The notes: generated by a model from the sequence alone, not told the origin. A stretch of DNA of 18,856 nt from Oscillospiraceae bacterium (GCA_015064665.1 SVRU01000053.1:1-18856), one strand, 5' to 3'; positions 5,301-15,518 are shown, numbered from the stretch's first letter. Numbers and translations are program-made.

Positions 5301-7412
5301 TTAATCGAAATTAAATACAGCTGCTCCGTCCTTTATAACAAGTTTTCCGTCAAAGCGCTTGCCGTTTTTTGAGATAAAACCGTATATTTTAGCCGTAGAG
5401 CCCTCGGCAAGAAGCCGTCTTACCTCATTTATCGGTATGTTTTTTTTGCATATGTTCACACCTACGCGGAACGCACAGCCGTCGTTATAGCCCATACAGC
5501 CGTAGCTGTTTTTGCCTCTTACTACGTTCCTGCCGCAAACAGGACACTTTCCCGCTATCTCACCGTACGAACCTGTATTTGTGTTTACGGGCACGGCGGA
5601 GTTCCCGCCGCGAACGAATATATCGGCAATTTCGCGTTCAGCCATACTGACGCTATCCTTAACACTCATTTCACCGCGGAACACCTTTTTAAGCGCCTTG
5701 CCAAGCTCACTCGTTTTATACTTATCCATTCCTATCGACAGCTTTTCCAGCGATTCAATCAGATATTCTCCTCCCTCAAGCAGTGTGTAAACGTCTTTTT
5801 TCAGATTAATATATCCGCTTTTTTTCGCATTGTCGATAATTCCCGTTCTCGTAGCTTCTGTGCCAAGCTCAAGTCCCTCAAAAATAGCGCGGTAATCCTC
5901 AGCATCGTCCACCTCTCCGTTTTCCTCAAGTTCCTTTGCCTTAGCCTTATCGTCTTTGAAAGGATTTTTAAGATAATTGTTAAGGGTTTCTATCGTGTAA
6001 TGCCTTGGGGGTGTAGTCTGTCTTTCAGCTGGCTCAAACTTGATATTCACCTCATCGCCCACGGAAAGCTTGGGTAAAATTTTATCCTTTTGAGTATAGT
6101 CGTCATACTTTGTCCAACCGGGCTCAAGCATAACCGTTCCCTTAAGAGAAAACTCCTCAGCCTCACCGACCTTAATTTTTATCTCGCTTTTCTCAGCAAC
6201 ACATTCCTCGGCGCAGAATACCGCAACAAAGCGGCGAAAAACAGTAGAGTAAACCTGCTTTTCCTGTGCTGAAAGCTTGTCAGCCGCAGGTATTTTATAA
6301 GTAGGTGTGAGAGCCGAGTGCGACTCGATTTTCGAATCGTCGAAGATGTATTTTGAATCCTTGAATCGCACGGGGTATCCTAGCTTTGACACGTTTGAAA
6401 TTATTGCGCGCATCTTGTCCTTTTCAGCCGTGGCAAGATACTCCGAGTTGGTTCTCGGATAGGTAAGATAACCGTCCTCGTAAAGCTTCTGTATAATCTT
6501 CAGACTATCGGTCATGTTCATCTTGTATTTTTTACCGAGAACGTTCTGAAGGGTTGAGAGCGAATAGAGCTTGCCAGCGTGTACCGTATCCTTTTTGCTG
6601 ACAGCACTCGTCACAATAGCCTTTTGCGAGTTGTAAAGCTCGGAGGCGGATATAGCCTTGTCTTTTTCATCTTTTGTAAACTTTTGTTTACTGATTAATT
6701 CAACGCGCTCCCCGTTCGTTTCCTCATTCGAGCGTATAACGTAATATATTTCGGGCTTGAAATTTCTAATCTCCATATCGCGCTCATAAATTGCCCGCAC
6801 GATAGGCACGATAACTCTGCCCACACGAAGCAGCTTTCCTGTGCGAATAGTGGCATAGCGTGTCAAATTAACGCCGTATAACCAGTCAATATAGGTTCTT
6901 GCATAGCCCTCTGATGCAAGGTTATCATAAGCCGATTCGTCCTTCATTTCAAGAAGCGCGGACCTTACTGTTTCGGGAGTCTGGTCGGGAAGCCAAAGGC
7001 GTTTTAACGTTTTCTCCTTTTTGAGAGCGTTGCTGATGCAGAGTCTGACTATAATCTCGCCCTCGCGGTCTGCGTCCCCTGCGTTTATTATGGTGTCAAC
7101 GTCATCTCTGTTACAAAGTGTTTCAAGTATTTTAAACTGCTTTGAAACGCCATAGTCCACCTTTTTATCTTCACCGCGGCGCAGCTCAAATTTAAACTCC
7201 AACGGAAAGCACGGGAGGTTATCAAGCGTCCAGCTTGAGCCGCGCTCAGCCCCTGTGTAATTTTCAACGTCAACAAGCGAAAAGAGATGTCCGAAAGCCC
7301 AGCTTACAATGTAGTCGCCGCCGATAAAATAACCGTCTTTTTTATCCATCTTACCGATTCCCGCGCAGATATTGCGTGCAAGGCTGGGTTTTTCAGCAAT
7401 TATTAGCTTCAT
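5301..7412 (-). CDS. topB: DNA topoisomerase III (type IA)
   Basis: A 703-aa type IA topoisomerase that passes single strands to relax negative supercoils and decatenate replication or recombination intermediates. The TOPRIM domain shows E7 (AEKPS) and D113/D115/E117 (DADREGE). The catalytic tyrosine is Y318 in TYPRTNSEYL, and ESHSALTPT follows. The C-terminus has a single four-cysteine zinc motif (C623, C626, C639, C646) and a short C-terminal repeat domain ending FNFD. Length matches Firmicute TopB. The ATG at 7412 has an AAGGAGA ribosome site. It is transcribed divergently from tdk across a 180-bp AT-rich gap. No conjugative or plasmid genes surround it, so it looks like the chromosomal copy rather than an element-borne one. 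Confidence 0.95.
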   Translation of the reverse strand: MKLIIAEKPSLARNICAGIGKMDKKDGYFIGGDYIVSWAFGHLFSLVDVENYTGAERGSSWTLDNLPCFPLEFKFELRRGEDKKVDYGVSKQFKILETLCNRDDVDTIINAGDADREGEIIVRLCISNALKKEKTLKRLWLPDQTPETVRSALLEMKDESAYDNLASEGYARTYIDWLYGVNLTRYATIRTGKLLRVGRVIVPIVRAIYERDMEIRNFKPEIYYVIRSNEETNGERVELISKQKFTKDEKDKAISASELYNSQKAIVTSAVSKKDTVHAGKLYSLSTLQNVLGKKYKMNMTDSLKIIQKLYEDGYLTYPRTNSEYLATAEKDKMRAIISNVSKLGYPVRFKDSKYIFDDSKIESHSALTPTYKIPAADKLSAQEKQVYSTVFRRFVAVFCAEECVAEKSEIKIKVGEAEEFSLKGTVMLEPGWTKYDDYTQKDKILPKLSVGDEVNIKFEPAERQTTPPRHYTIETLNNYLKNPFKDDKAKAKELEENGEVDDAEDYRAIFEGLELGTEATRTGIIDNAKKSGYINLKKDVYTLLEGGEYLIESLEKLSIGMDKYKTSELGKALKKVFRGEMSVKDSVSMAEREIADIFVRGGNSAVPVNTNTGSYGEIAGKCPVCGRNVVRGKNSYGCMGYNDGCAFRVGVNICKKNIPINEVRRLLAEGSTAKIYGFISKNGKRFDGKLVIKDGAAVFNFD

Positions 7413-7438
7413 CAGGCTCTCCTTTCCAAAGTTATTCC

Positions 7439-7467
7439 ATTATATTTTACCACACATTTCTCATAAA
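7439..7467 (-). promoter_or_regulatory. Probable topB promoter
   Basis: Minus-strand TATAAT (7444-7439), with a weak TTTATG (7467-7462) 17 bp upstream, predicts a short leader of about 20 nt before the topB ATG. The -10 is perfect; the -35 matches only 3/6. Confidence 0.5.
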
Positions 7468-7529
7468 TTCCACCCTTTTATAAAATTTACCAACTTTTGT
7501 GAAAAATAAATAAAATTGTTTGACCCCCC

Positions 7530-7558
7530 TTTTATTTTAGTTTGGTTTATGATATACT
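7530..7558 (+). promoter_or_regulatory. Probable extended -10 promoter for the deo operon
   Basis: TGATATACT (7550-7558) is an extended -10 element (TGn plus TATACT), 35 nt before the tdk ATG. The -35 region at 17-bp spacing (TTTTAT) is weak, as tolerated for extended -10 promoters. A TTGACC at 7520-7525 is too far away to pair with it. No clear repressor operator was found. Confidence 0.45.
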
Positions 7559-7592
7559 CTAATTGTAAATAATATACTACTGTGGGTGAAAC

Positions 7593-8186
7593 ATGGCAAA
7601 ACTATATTTCAAATACGGTGCAATGGGCTCGTCAAAAACGGCTCAGGCGCTTATAACAAAATTCAACTATGAAGAGCGCGGAATGAAGGTGTGGCTTATA
7701 AAGCCCGCAACCGATACCAGAGACGGTATAGATACGCTTGCATCAAGGGCGGGGCTTTCTGCTAAGTGCCGTTCTATTGGAAAAAACGAGAATATTCTTG
7801 ATTTATTCAAAAGCCGCGTAGCCGAAACCGACGTTATAATTGCTGACGAAAGTCAATTTTTCACCGAAAATCAGATAGACGAGCTTCGTGAAATAGTAAA
7901 CGAGTGGGACGTGCCCGTCCTTTGCTTCGGACTTCGCACCGACTTTCTTACAAGACTTTTCCCAGGTTCAAAAAGACTTCTTGAAATCGCGGATACCTTA
8001 TCCGAAATCAAGACGATGTGCGATTGCGGCAGAAAAGCAACCGTAAGCGCGCGAATCGACGGCAGCGGAAAAATAGTAACGGCAGGAAGACAGGTCGTCC
8101 TCGGCGGTAACGACAGATACGTCGCCATGTGCCATACATGCTTTGTAAAAAGAATAAGAGAGGAACAAAACAATGCAAATCAGTGA
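7593..8186 (+). CDS. tdk: Thymidine kinase, type II
   Basis: A 197-aa cytosolic enzyme that phosphorylates thymidine (and deoxyuridine) with ATP to dTMP. The P-loop GAMGSSKT is at residues 9-16 and the catalytic carboxylate lies in DESQF (D85, E86). The lasso zinc site is C143/C145 with C180/C183, and GGNDRYVA precedes the last pair, as in TK1-like bacterial enzymes. GGGTG 4-5 nt before the ATG serves as ribosome site. It is the first gene of the deo operon, and its last 14 bp overlap deoC. Its placement with catabolic phosphorylases is notable: it competes with pdp for thymidine, letting the cell either salvage or degrade it. Confidence 0.95.
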   Translation: MAKLYFKYGAMGSSKTAQALITKFNYEERGMKVWLIKPATDTRDGIDTLASRAGLSAKCRSIGKNENILDLFKSRVAETDVIIADESQFFTENQIDELREIVNEWDVPVLCFGLRTDFLTRLFPGSKRLLEIADTLSEIKTMCDCGRKATVSARIDGSGKIVTAGRQVVLGGNDRYVAMCHTCFVKRIREEQNNANQ

Positions 8187-8841
8187 AATTCTTTCAAAAT
8201 GCGACCATACCCTGCTTTCTCAGACGGCTACCTGGGATGAAATCAGCGCGGTTATCGACGACGGAATCAAATTCAAAACAGCATCGGTCTGTATTCCTCC
8301 CTCATTTGTGCGCCGCGCGGCAAACTATGCCGATGGCAAGGTTAAAATATGCACGGTCATAGGCTTTCCGAACGGATATTCCACGACTAAAACCAAGCTT
8401 TACGAAACCCGGGAAGCCTTGGCGGCAGGAGCGGACGAGATAGATATGGTAGTCAATATCGGAGAGGTCAAGGCGGCTCACTACGATGCCGTTTGCGACG
8501 AAATAAAAATTCTCAAGGCTGCTTGCGGTAAAAAGGTGCTTAAGGTTATTATAGAAACCTGTCTTCTTACCGAAGAGGAAAAAATTGCAATGTGCCGCGT
8601 TGTATCCGATGCGGGTGCCGACTATATAAAGACCTCTACAGGCTTTTCGGCGGCAGGCGCAACACCCGAGGATATTGTGCTTTTTGCAAAGCATATTGCC
8701 CCCGGTGTGAAAATCAAGGCAGCAGGCGGAATTTCCTCGCTCGAGGATGCCGAGAATTTCATAAAGCTCGGTGCATCAAGACTTGGTACGAGCAGAATAG
8801 TTAAGCTTGCAAAGGCAGAAAAGAATATTAACGGATATTGA
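8173..8841 (+). CDS. deoC: Deoxyribose-phosphate aldolase
   Basis: A 222-aa class I aldolase cleaving 2-deoxyribose-5-phosphate to acetaldehyde and glyceraldehyde-3-phosphate, the last step of deoxynucleoside breakdown. Visible active-site residues are D91 in EIDMVVN, the Schiff-base lysine K153 in YIKTSTGF and K182 in KIKAAGG. Length is normal for the family. The start lies inside the 3' end of tdk with an AGAGGA ribosome site, and the stop codon TGA runs into the ribosome site of deoD, so the genes are tightly coupled. Confidence 0.96.
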   Translation: MQISEILSKCDHTLLSQTATWDEISAVIDDGIKFKTASVCIPPSFVRRAANYADGKVKICTVIGFPNGYSTTKTKLYETREALAAGADEIDMVVNIGEVKAAHYDAVCDEIKILKAACGKKVLKVIIETCLLTEEEKIAMCRVVSDAGADYIKTSTGFSAAGATPEDIVLFAKHIAPGVKIKAAGGISSLEDAENFIKLGASRLGTSRIVKLAKAEKNINGY

Positions 8842-8851
8842 GGTGAAAATT

Positions 8852-9571
8852 ATGGCAAATTACCCTACCCCACATATAAGCGCAACACCCGATGATTTTG
8901 CAAAAACAGTTCTTATGCCGGGCGACCCATTGCGCTCGAAATTCATTGCCGAGAACTTTCTTGAAGACGCAATACTTATAAATAACGTGCGCGGCATACA
9001 CGGATACACGGGAAAATACAAGGGCGAGCGAGTATCCGTCATGGCAAGCGGAATGGGCATGCCGTCAATAGGCATCTATTCCTACGAGCTTTACAACTTC
9101 TTCGGAGTCGAAAACATTATGCGAATCGGCTCGGCAGGAGCTATGTCCGAGAGTGTCAAAGTACGCGATATTATTTTCGGAATGGGAGCATCTACCACTA
9201 CGAATTTTGCTGTTCAATACAGTCTTGAGGGCACTTTTGCACCCATTGCAGATTATAAAATGATGAAAATAGCAATCGAGGAAGCAGAGAGAATCGGGGC
9301 AAGATATTCGGTCGGCAACCTGCTCTCCTCGGATATATTCTACAACGCCAATCCCGATGCGACGAAAAAATGGCAGCAGCTCGGTGTTCTCGGTGTTGAA
9401 ATGGAGGCGGCGGCACTCTATATGAACGCGGCATACGCAGGCAAGCGTGCGCTCGCAATCTGCACCGTTTCCGACCACCTCATCACAGGTGAGTCGCTTG
9501 ATTCCGAGGCGCGTCAAAACTCCTTTACCGAAATGATGGAAATTGCCTTGAATACGGCAATAAGGCTTTGA
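8852..9571 (+). CDS. deoD: Purine-nucleoside phosphorylase, DeoD type
   Basis: A 239-aa hexameric-type PNP that phosphorolyses purine (deoxy)nucleosides to base and (deoxy)ribose-1-phosphate. The length equals that of E. coli DeoD. Markers are the phosphate-binding MPGDPLRSKFIAENFL block near the N-terminus, RIGSAG, the GVEMEAAALY nucleoside-binding segment and VSDH with the catalytic aspartate. The open frame extends back to 8807, but ATG 8852 is chosen because GAGGTG at 8840-8845 is well spaced and the protein then begins MANYPTPHI, as in relatives. It lies 10 bp after deoC and just before deoB. Confidence 0.95.
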   Translation: MANYPTPHISATPDDFAKTVLMPGDPLRSKFIAENFLEDAILINNVRGIHGYTGKYKGERVSVMASGMGMPSIGIYSYELYNFFGVENIMRIGSAGAMSESVKVRDIIFGMGASTTTNFAVQYSLEGTFAPIADYKMMKIAIEEAERIGARYSVGNLLSSDIFYNANPDATKKWQQLGVLGVEMEAAALYMNAAYAGKRALAICTVSDHLITGESLDSEARQNSFTEMMEIALNTAIRL

Positions 9572-9573
9572 TT

Positions 9574-10740
9574 ATGAAAAGAGTATTTTTAATTATTCTC
9601 GATTCGCTTGGTATAGGCGAAGCTCCCGATGCAAAGAATTTCGGCGACGTTGGGGCGAACACGCTCGGTAGCGCATATAAAACGGGCATACTTAATATTC
9701 CGAATCTTACCCGAATGGGACTCGGAAATATCGACGGAATAGATTACCTTGAAAAAACCGACACTCCGTCGGCTGCCGTCGGGCGTCTTATTGAATTAAG
9801 CGCGGGAAAGGACACGACTATCGGGCACTGGGAAATTGGCGGCATAGTGTCACAAAAGCCGCTGCCCACCTACCCGTGCGGCTTTCCGGATGAGATAATT
9901 CGAAAATTTGAAGAAGAAACGGGGCTTCGAGTTCTTTGCAACAAGCCCTATTCGGGAACGGACGTAATTCGCGACTATGGAAAAGAACATCTCGAAACCG
10001 ACAGCCTTATCGTATATACATCGGCGGACAGCGTATTTCAGATAGCTGCGCACGAGGATAAAATTCCGCCCGAAAAGCTTTACGAATATTGCACAGTTGC
10101 AAGAAAAATTCTTGTCGGTGAGCATGCCGTCGGCAGAGTTATAGCGCGTCCGTTTATCTCGGATGCACAAGGCTTTAAAAGAACCGCAAACAGACGTGAT
10201 TTTTCGATTGAAGCCCCTAAGAAAACTTTGCTTGACGCTTTGTCGGAAAATGGACTTGACGTCATCTCTGTCGGAAAGATAAGCGATATTTTTGCCGGAA
10301 GAGGAATAACAGAATCAAATATTTCACACGGCAATACAGAGGGACTTAAAATAACCTCTGAGCTTCTCGAAAAAAAATTTTCGGGTCTTGCTTTTATAAA
10401 CCTTGTTGATTTTGATTCAAACTACGGGCACAGACAGGATGCCGTGGGATACGCGGGGGCAATAAACGAGTTTGACTCATGGCTTCCCTCCTTTATAGAA
10501 AAGCTTAAAGAGGACGATGCTCTGATTATAACGGCAGACCACGGCTGCGACCCGTCGGACGATTCAACCGACCACACGCGCGAATACACCCCGCTTTTAG
10601 TTTTCGGAGAAGGAATCAAGGCTTGCAACGTCGGCACAAAGCAAGGCTTCGGAACAGTTGCGAAGCTTGTCTCGGATATGCTGTCGGTTGATTTTACCCC
10701 CGATGCGTGTGAAGAAATTTTCGGAGAAATAGCAAAATGA
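9574..10740 (+). CDS. deoB: Phosphopentomutase
   Basis: A 388-aa alkaline-phosphatase-superfamily mutase converting (deoxy)ribose-1-phosphate to the 5-phosphate, linking the phosphorylases to DeoC. The metal-binding D10 is in LDSLGIGEAPD, the catalytic threonine is T81 in GKDTTIGHWE, and the second metal-site blocks DHGCDPSD and DHTREYTP are near the C-terminus. A TTG at 9568 is in frame, but ATG 9574 is preferred (TAAGG about 8 nt upstream, and the mature start MKRVFLIILD). The start is 2 bp past the deoD stop, and its stop overlaps the cdd start as ATGA. Confidence 0.95.
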   Translation: MKRVFLIILDSLGIGEAPDAKNFGDVGANTLGSAYKTGILNIPNLTRMGLGNIDGIDYLEKTDTPSAAVGRLIELSAGKDTTIGHWEIGGIVSQKPLPTYPCGFPDEIIRKFEEETGLRVLCNKPYSGTDVIRDYGKEHLETDSLIVYTSADSVFQIAAHEDKIPPEKLYEYCTVARKILVGEHAVGRVIARPFISDAQGFKRTANRRDFSIEAPKKTLLDALSENGLDVISVGKISDIFAGRGITESNISHGNTEGLKITSELLEKKFSGLAFINLVDFDSNYGHRQDAVGYAGAINEFDSWLPSFIEKLKEDDALIITADHGCDPSDDSTDHTREYTPLLVFGEGIKACNVGTKQGFGTVAKLVSDMLSVDFTPDACEEIFGEIAK

Positions 10741-11138
10741 CGACCTTTGAAGAACTTTATAAGCTTGCAAAAAAAGCAAGAGAGGCATCCTATTGCCCGT
10801 ATTCAAAAATATCGGTGGGAGCTGCGCTTTTATGCGAATCAGGCAGAATTTTTACAGGCGCAAATATTGAGAACTCGGCATTTTCGCCAAGCGTGTGCGC
10901 CGAGAGAGTTGCGTTCTTTTCTGCTGTGAATGCAGGCGAGCGTAAATTCAAGGCTATCGCCGTTGCCGGCGGTCCGCTCGGAGAAAAGCCGAAAAGCACC
11001 TTTCCGCCCTGCGGTGTTTGCCGACAGGTTATGTCGGAATTTTGCGGAAAGGATTTTAAAATTATTTTCGGCTCTGATAAAGAAGCCTCTTTTTCCGAGC
11101 TTCTGCCATACGGTTTTAATGAGGATTTTTTAAAATGA
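10737..11138 (+). CDS. cdd: Cytidine deaminase
   Basis: A 133-aa small homotetrameric-type enzyme deaminating cytidine and deoxycytidine to (deoxy)uridine, the substrate of the downstream pyrimidine phosphorylase. The zinc and catalytic residues are C54 and E56 (CAERVA), with C92 and C95 (PCGVCRQ). The substrate-binding NIENSAF is at residues 43-49. It is joined by 4-bp ATGA overlaps to deoB upstream and to pdp downstream, which indicates translational coupling. No anomalies. Confidence 0.96.
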   Translation: MTTFEELYKLAKKAREASYCPYSKISVGAALLCESGRIFTGANIENSAFSPSVCAERVAFFSAVNAGERKFKAIAVAGGPLGEKPKSTFPPCGVCRQVMSEFCGKDFKIIFGSDKEASFSELLPYGFNEDFLK

Positions 11139-12436
11139 GAATGTATGACGTTATCATGAAGAAAAAACGGAGTGAAGAGCTTTCTGAAAATGAAATCCGC
11201 ACACTCGTTTCAGAATATACGGCAGGTAAAATTCCCGACTATCAGATGTCCGCGTTTCTTATGGCTATATGCCTTAACGGAATGAGCGACAGAGAAACCT
11301 ATTATCTGACCGATGCTATATCAAGCTCGGGTGACACGGTTGACCTTTCTCAGTTCGGAGAGCTTTCGGCAGATAAGCACTCAACGGGGGGTGTCGGTGA
11401 CAAAACGACTCTCATAGTCGCACCTCTCGCTGCACACCTCGGATGCAAGGTTGCCAAAATGAGCGGAAGAGGACTCGGTCATACGGGCGGCACGGTAGAT
11501 AAGCTTGAATCCATTTCAGGATATAACGTTTCCCTCTCCCCCGATGAGTTCAGAGAGCAGGTCAGTAAAATCGGACTTTGCGTTGTCGGTCAAAGCGGAA
11601 ATCTTGCCCCTGCTGACAAAAAGCTCTACGCTCTGCGTGACGTTACCGCGACGGTGGACTCGATACCGCTGATAACCTCTTCCATTATGGGTAAGAAGCT
11701 GGCTTCGGGTTCAAAAAACATTGTTCTTGACGTTAAGTGCGGCTCGGGCGCATTCGTAAAAACTCCCGAAGATGCCGAAATTCTTGCCAAAAACATGGTG
11801 AACATAGGAAACATGTGCGGCAGACGTACGGCCGCAGTTATTACAAACATGGACGTTCCGCTCGGCTTTGCTGTCGGAAATATACTCGAGGTTAGGGAGG
11901 CTGTTGCCACGCTTCGCGGACACGGACCGGATGACCTTAGCGAGATATGCGTAACCCTTGCGGCGCTTATGGCACATCTTGCCCTCGGAGAGCCTGTCGA
12001 AAAAATGAAAGATCTGGCAAACGAAGCCTTAGCCGACGGCACAGCTTTCTCAAAATTCAAGGAATGGATATCGGCGCAGGGGGGCGACACAAGCCTTCTT
12101 GACAACACCGAGCTATTCGAAAAAGCAAGCAGCGCCTACGAGATAAAAGCGACACAGGACGGCTTTATATCCAAAATGGATGCGGAAGCAATCGGACTTT
12201 CTGCAATGGAGCTTGGCGCGGGCAGGAAAACCAAGGAAGATAAGATAGATTATGCCGCGGGAATTATTCTGAACAAGAAAACAGGCGACAAGGTAAAGAG
12301 GGGCGACGTGCTTGCAACACTTTACACAAACCGCCCCGAAAACATAGCGGAAGCTGAAAAAACTTTTATCTCTTCCCTTTCCTTCTCCGACTCGCGAATA
12401 GCAAAAGGGAAGCTGATTTACCAAATTATAACTTAA
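11135..12436 (+). CDS. pdp: Pyrimidine-nucleoside phosphorylase
   Basis: A 433-aa phosphorylase splitting uridine, thymidine and deoxyuridine to base and (deoxy)ribose-1-phosphate. The phosphate-binding KHSTGGVGDKTTL is at residues 81-93 and the family signature SGRGLGHTGGTVDKLE at about 110-125. YALRDVTATVDSIPLI and SSIMGKK carry the Arg and Lys of the active site. Length matches Gram-positive PyNP (433 aa) rather than the slightly longer E. coli DeoA. The ATGA overlap with cdd sets the start; a second Met two codons later is possible. It is the last gene of the operon, followed by a terminator. Confidence 0.95.
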   Translation: MRMYDVIMKKKRSEELSENEIRTLVSEYTAGKIPDYQMSAFLMAICLNGMSDRETYYLTDAISSSGDTVDLSQFGELSADKHSTGGVGDKTTLIVAPLAAHLGCKVAKMSGRGLGHTGGTVDKLESISGYNVSLSPDEFREQVSKIGLCVVGQSGNLAPADKKLYALRDVTATVDSIPLITSSIMGKKLASGSKNIVLDVKCGSGAFVKTPEDAEILAKNMVNIGNMCGRRTAAVITNMDVPLGFAVGNILEVREAVATLRGHGPDDLSEICVTLAALMAHLALGEPVEKMKDLANEALADGTAFSKFKEWISAQGGDTSLLDNTELFEKASSAYEIKATQDGFISKMDAEAIGLSAMELGAGRKTKEDKIDYAAGIILNKKTGDKVKRGDVLATLYTNRPENIAEAEKTFISSLSFSDSRIAKGKLIYQIIT

Positions 12437-12449
12437 ATACAACTCGGAT

Positions 12450-12484
12450 ACGGCTTTTGCAATTTGCGGGAGCCGTTTTTATTT
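12450..12484 (+). terminator. Rho-independent terminator of the deo operon
   Basis: ACGGCT (12450-12455) pairs with AGCCGT (12471-12476) and is followed by TTTTTATTTT, 14 bp after the pdp stop. It separates the deo operon from the ATP synthase operon. Confidence 0.85.
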
Positions 12485-12525
12485 TCAGCTAAAGTTTGTA
12501 AAATTATTAACTTTTATTATTTGTA

Positions 12526-12554
12526 TTGATTTTTAGCGAGATTTGTGGTAGTAT
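12526..12554 (+). promoter_or_regulatory. Promoter of the ATP synthase operon
   Basis: TTGATT (12526-12531), a 17-bp spacer and TAGTAT (12549-12554), with TGG directly before it giving an extended -10. AT-rich sequence upstream includes an AAAGTT/AACTTT inverted repeat (12491-12496, 12509-12514) of unknown meaning. Confidence 0.6.
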
Positions 12555-12590
12555 AGTAACTGGTGGAAATTGTTTTTTACGGAGAAAGCT

Positions 12591-12875
12591 ATGCGAAATA
12601 AACTGTTTGGAGCAATGTATGCATTGAATATTATAGCCCAGGCGATATTCAGTCTGCTGACGCCCGCCGCCCTTATGTTCGCTATCTCGTGGCTTTTTGT
12701 AAGCAAAGCCGGCGCACCCGAATGGATATATGCCATAACGGTAACCGTCGGAATTATTGCCGGACTTATTTCCATGGTCAAGTTCGTTCTGTCCAGTGCG
12801 TCAGCGCTTGAACGTCTTGAAAAGCAAATAAAAAATAAGGGTAAAACGGGACATAATAATAATGAAAAACAGTAA
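12591..12875 (+). CDS. atpZ: AtpZ/AtpI-family small membrane protein
   Basis: A 94-aa protein with two predicted membrane helices (about residues 8-38 and 45-70) and a Lys/Asn-rich cytoplasmic tail. It stands in the leading position of an F-ATPase operon. AtpZ proteins are reported to work with AtpI in Mg2+/Ca2+ handling or c-ring assembly. The open frame reaches TTG 12570, but ATG 12591 has GGAG at 12581-12584 with good spacing. It overlaps the next gene by 14 bp. Assignment rests on position, size and topology more than on conserved motifs. Confidence 0.7.
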   Translation: MRNKLFGAMYALNIIAQAIFSLLTPAALMFAISWLFVSKAGAPEWIYAITVTVGIIAGLISMVKFVLSSASALERLEKQIKNKGKTGHNNNEKQ

Positions 12876-13317
12876 ATTACCGCTTTACGAAACCGCGGCA
12901 ATAGCAGTGGGTGAGATTATCACGTCACTTATCGTGTGCGGTGTGTATCTGATAATAAAAAAATTCGATTTATCGGTCGGACTAGGCGTTTTACTCGGCT
13001 CAGTTGTAACGATAGTGAATTTTATATTCCTTATGTTATCTACAAACCGCGCCATAGACAAGGTTATGGCAGAGCGCGGCGAGGGAGAGATGAGTGACGA
13101 GGAGGCGGCTGAATTTGCCGCAAAGAATCAGGTAAGAATACAGGCCGCTGTAAAAACCTCTTACATTATAAGAACGCTTTCAATTGTAGCAACGCTTGTT
13201 CTGGCGTTCCTGCTCGACGGGGTATTTGACGTTATAGCAACGCTCGTTCCGCTGCTCATGTTCAGACCGATAATTACGGTATCTCAGCTTATCAAGCAAA
13301 GGTTTTCAAAAAGCTAA
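12862..13317 (+). CDS. atpI: ATP synthase protein I (AtpI-like)
   Basis: A 151-aa membrane protein with about four helices arranged as two hairpins (approximately residues 10-32, 38-60, 101-118 and 119-135), separated by a charged loop rich in Glu and Ala (69-95). This is the topology and position of AtpI, the accessory protein assisting c-ring assembly. The start lies inside the end of the preceding gene, with only a weak GGGA ribosome site. Position immediately before subunit a is canonical. Sequence conservation in this family is low, so the call depends on context. Confidence 0.72.
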   Translation: MKNSKLPLYETAAIAVGEIITSLIVCGVYLIIKKFDLSVGLGVLLGSVVTIVNFIFLMLSTNRAIDKVMAERGEGEMSDEEAAEFAAKNQVRIQAAVKTSYIIRTLSIVATLVLAFLLDGVFDVIATLVPLLMFRPIITVSQLIKQRFSKS

Positions 13318-13356
13318 GCTTCAGTGCCATTAAACAAAGAAAGGAAGCATTAATTT

Positions 13357-14416
<1,060 letters not shown>

Positions 14417-14439
14417 TAAACTCATCGGAGTGATTAAAA

Positions 14440-14973
14440 ATGATTAAATTTTTCCACGTTGCAGTTGACGCGGCTGACAAATTTGAATCCTTCGTCGGTG
14501 TCAACCTGTTTACAATGATATTTGCGTGGGTCAACCTGTTAATACTTTATCTGTTTCTTAAAAAACTGCTCTTCAAGCCTGTCAAGAATATGATAGACTC
14601 GAGACAGAAGGAAATAGACGATATGTATTCCGATGCGGAAAGCTCGCGTGTTGAGGCGGCGGAAATGAAAAGCGAGTATGAAGAAAAGCTTGCCGCAGCA
14701 AACGAGGAGAGCGAGGAAATCCTGAAGCGCGCAGTCCGTAAGGCTCAGCTTCGCGAGGAGGAAATTCTCTCGGAAGCAAACGAAAAGGCGGCAAGGACTC
14801 TTGAGCGTGCAAACGAGCAGGTTGAACTCGAAAAGAAAAGAGCAATAAACGAGGTCAAGGACGAGGTTTCGGAAATGGCCATAAGCATTGCCGCGGCAGT
14901 TATTGAGCGCGACGTGAAGGGCGACGAGCATAAGGATATGATCGACGACTTCATAAGCAGAATGGGTGACTGA
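14440..14973 (+). CDS. atpF: F1Fo ATP synthase subunit b
   Basis: A 177-aa peripheral stalk subunit. One membrane helix (about residues 23-42, ending in LKKLLFKPV) is followed by a long charged coiled coil (about 50-150) rich in Glu, Lys and Ala, and a C-terminal delta-binding segment. GGAG about 10 nt upstream of the ATG supports the start. Only one b gene is present here, so the stalk is presumably a b2 homodimer. Its stop codon is 1 bp before the preferred start of atpH. Confidence 0.93.
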   Translation: MIKFFHVAVDAADKFESFVGVNLFTMIFAWVNLLILYLFLKKLLFKPVKNMIDSRQKEIDDMYSDAESSRVEAAEMKSEYEEKLAAANEESEEILKRAVRKAQLREEEILSEANEKAARTLERANEQVELEKKRAINEVKDEVSEMAISIAAAVIERDVKGDEHKDMIDDFISRMGD

Positions 14974-14974
14974 T

Positions 14975-15508
14975 ATGACGGCAGGCTCAGAATACGGCAA
15001 GGCTCTTTTTATGCTTGCCGAGGAAAGAGGCAGTACGGAATTCTGTCTTGACGACGTGCGCGCGGTATGCCGTATATTTAAGGAAAATCCCAAATACGTA
15101 AAGCTTCTTGACACCCCGGCTGTTATGAAAAGCGAAAAACTTGCTTTGATTGACGAGGCGTTTTCCGGAGTTGACGAGGATTTAAAAAACCTTATCAAGA
15201 TACTTTGCGAGAGCCATAGCGTATATATTTTCGGTGAAATTGAAAAGTCATTCTCCGCCCTTTACGACCTCTCACGCGGTATTGAGCGCGTTGAAGCGAT
15301 AACAGCGGTAGCTATGACCGAGGAGCAGACCTCGCGTATGTCCGAAAAGCTTGCCGCTATGACGGGAAAGAAAATTATACTAAAGAACACAATATCGCCC
15401 GAGATACTCGGCGGAGTTAAGCTTCGCTTTTCGGGGCGGCAGCTTGACGGCTCGGTCAAGACCAGGCTCGATAAATTCGAAGCGAGCCTCAAAAATACAG
15501 TGATTTAA
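14975..15508 (+). CDS. atpH: F1Fo ATP synthase subunit delta
   Basis: A 177-aa OSCP/delta subunit joining the top of F1 to subunit b. The N-terminal helical domain begins [13 protein letters not shown]. The C-terminal half contains the conserved pattern with [17 protein letters not shown] and the final [10 protein letters not shown]. The frame also permits a GTG start at 14966 inside atpF, but ATG 14975 is preferred because GGGTGA (14964-14969) is spaced 5 nt before it. Length is normal. Confidence 0.92.
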   Translation: MTAGSEYGKALFMLAEERGSTEFCLDDVRAVCRIFKENPKYVKLLDTPAVMKSEKLALIDEAFSGVDEDLKNLIKILCESHSVYIFGEIEKSFSALYDLSRGIERVEAITAVAMTEEQTSRMSEKLAAMTGKKIILKNTISPEILGGVKLRFSGRQLDGSVKTRLDKFEASLKNTVI

Positions 15509-15518
15509 CGGTGATAAA

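Noticed and set aside
5301..7412. topB as part of an integrative conjugative element
   Set aside because: No relaxase, type IV secretion, integrase or attachment sites nearby; neighbours are housekeeping genes.
7520..7553. TTGACC and TATGAT as a promoter pair for tdk
   Set aside because: The spacer is 22 bp, too long for a normal promoter; the extended -10 TGATATACT is a better candidate.
14539..15198. 219-aa minus-strand open frame
   Set aside because: Shadow of atpF and atpH. The plus-strand frames have clear family motifs, and the antisense product has none.
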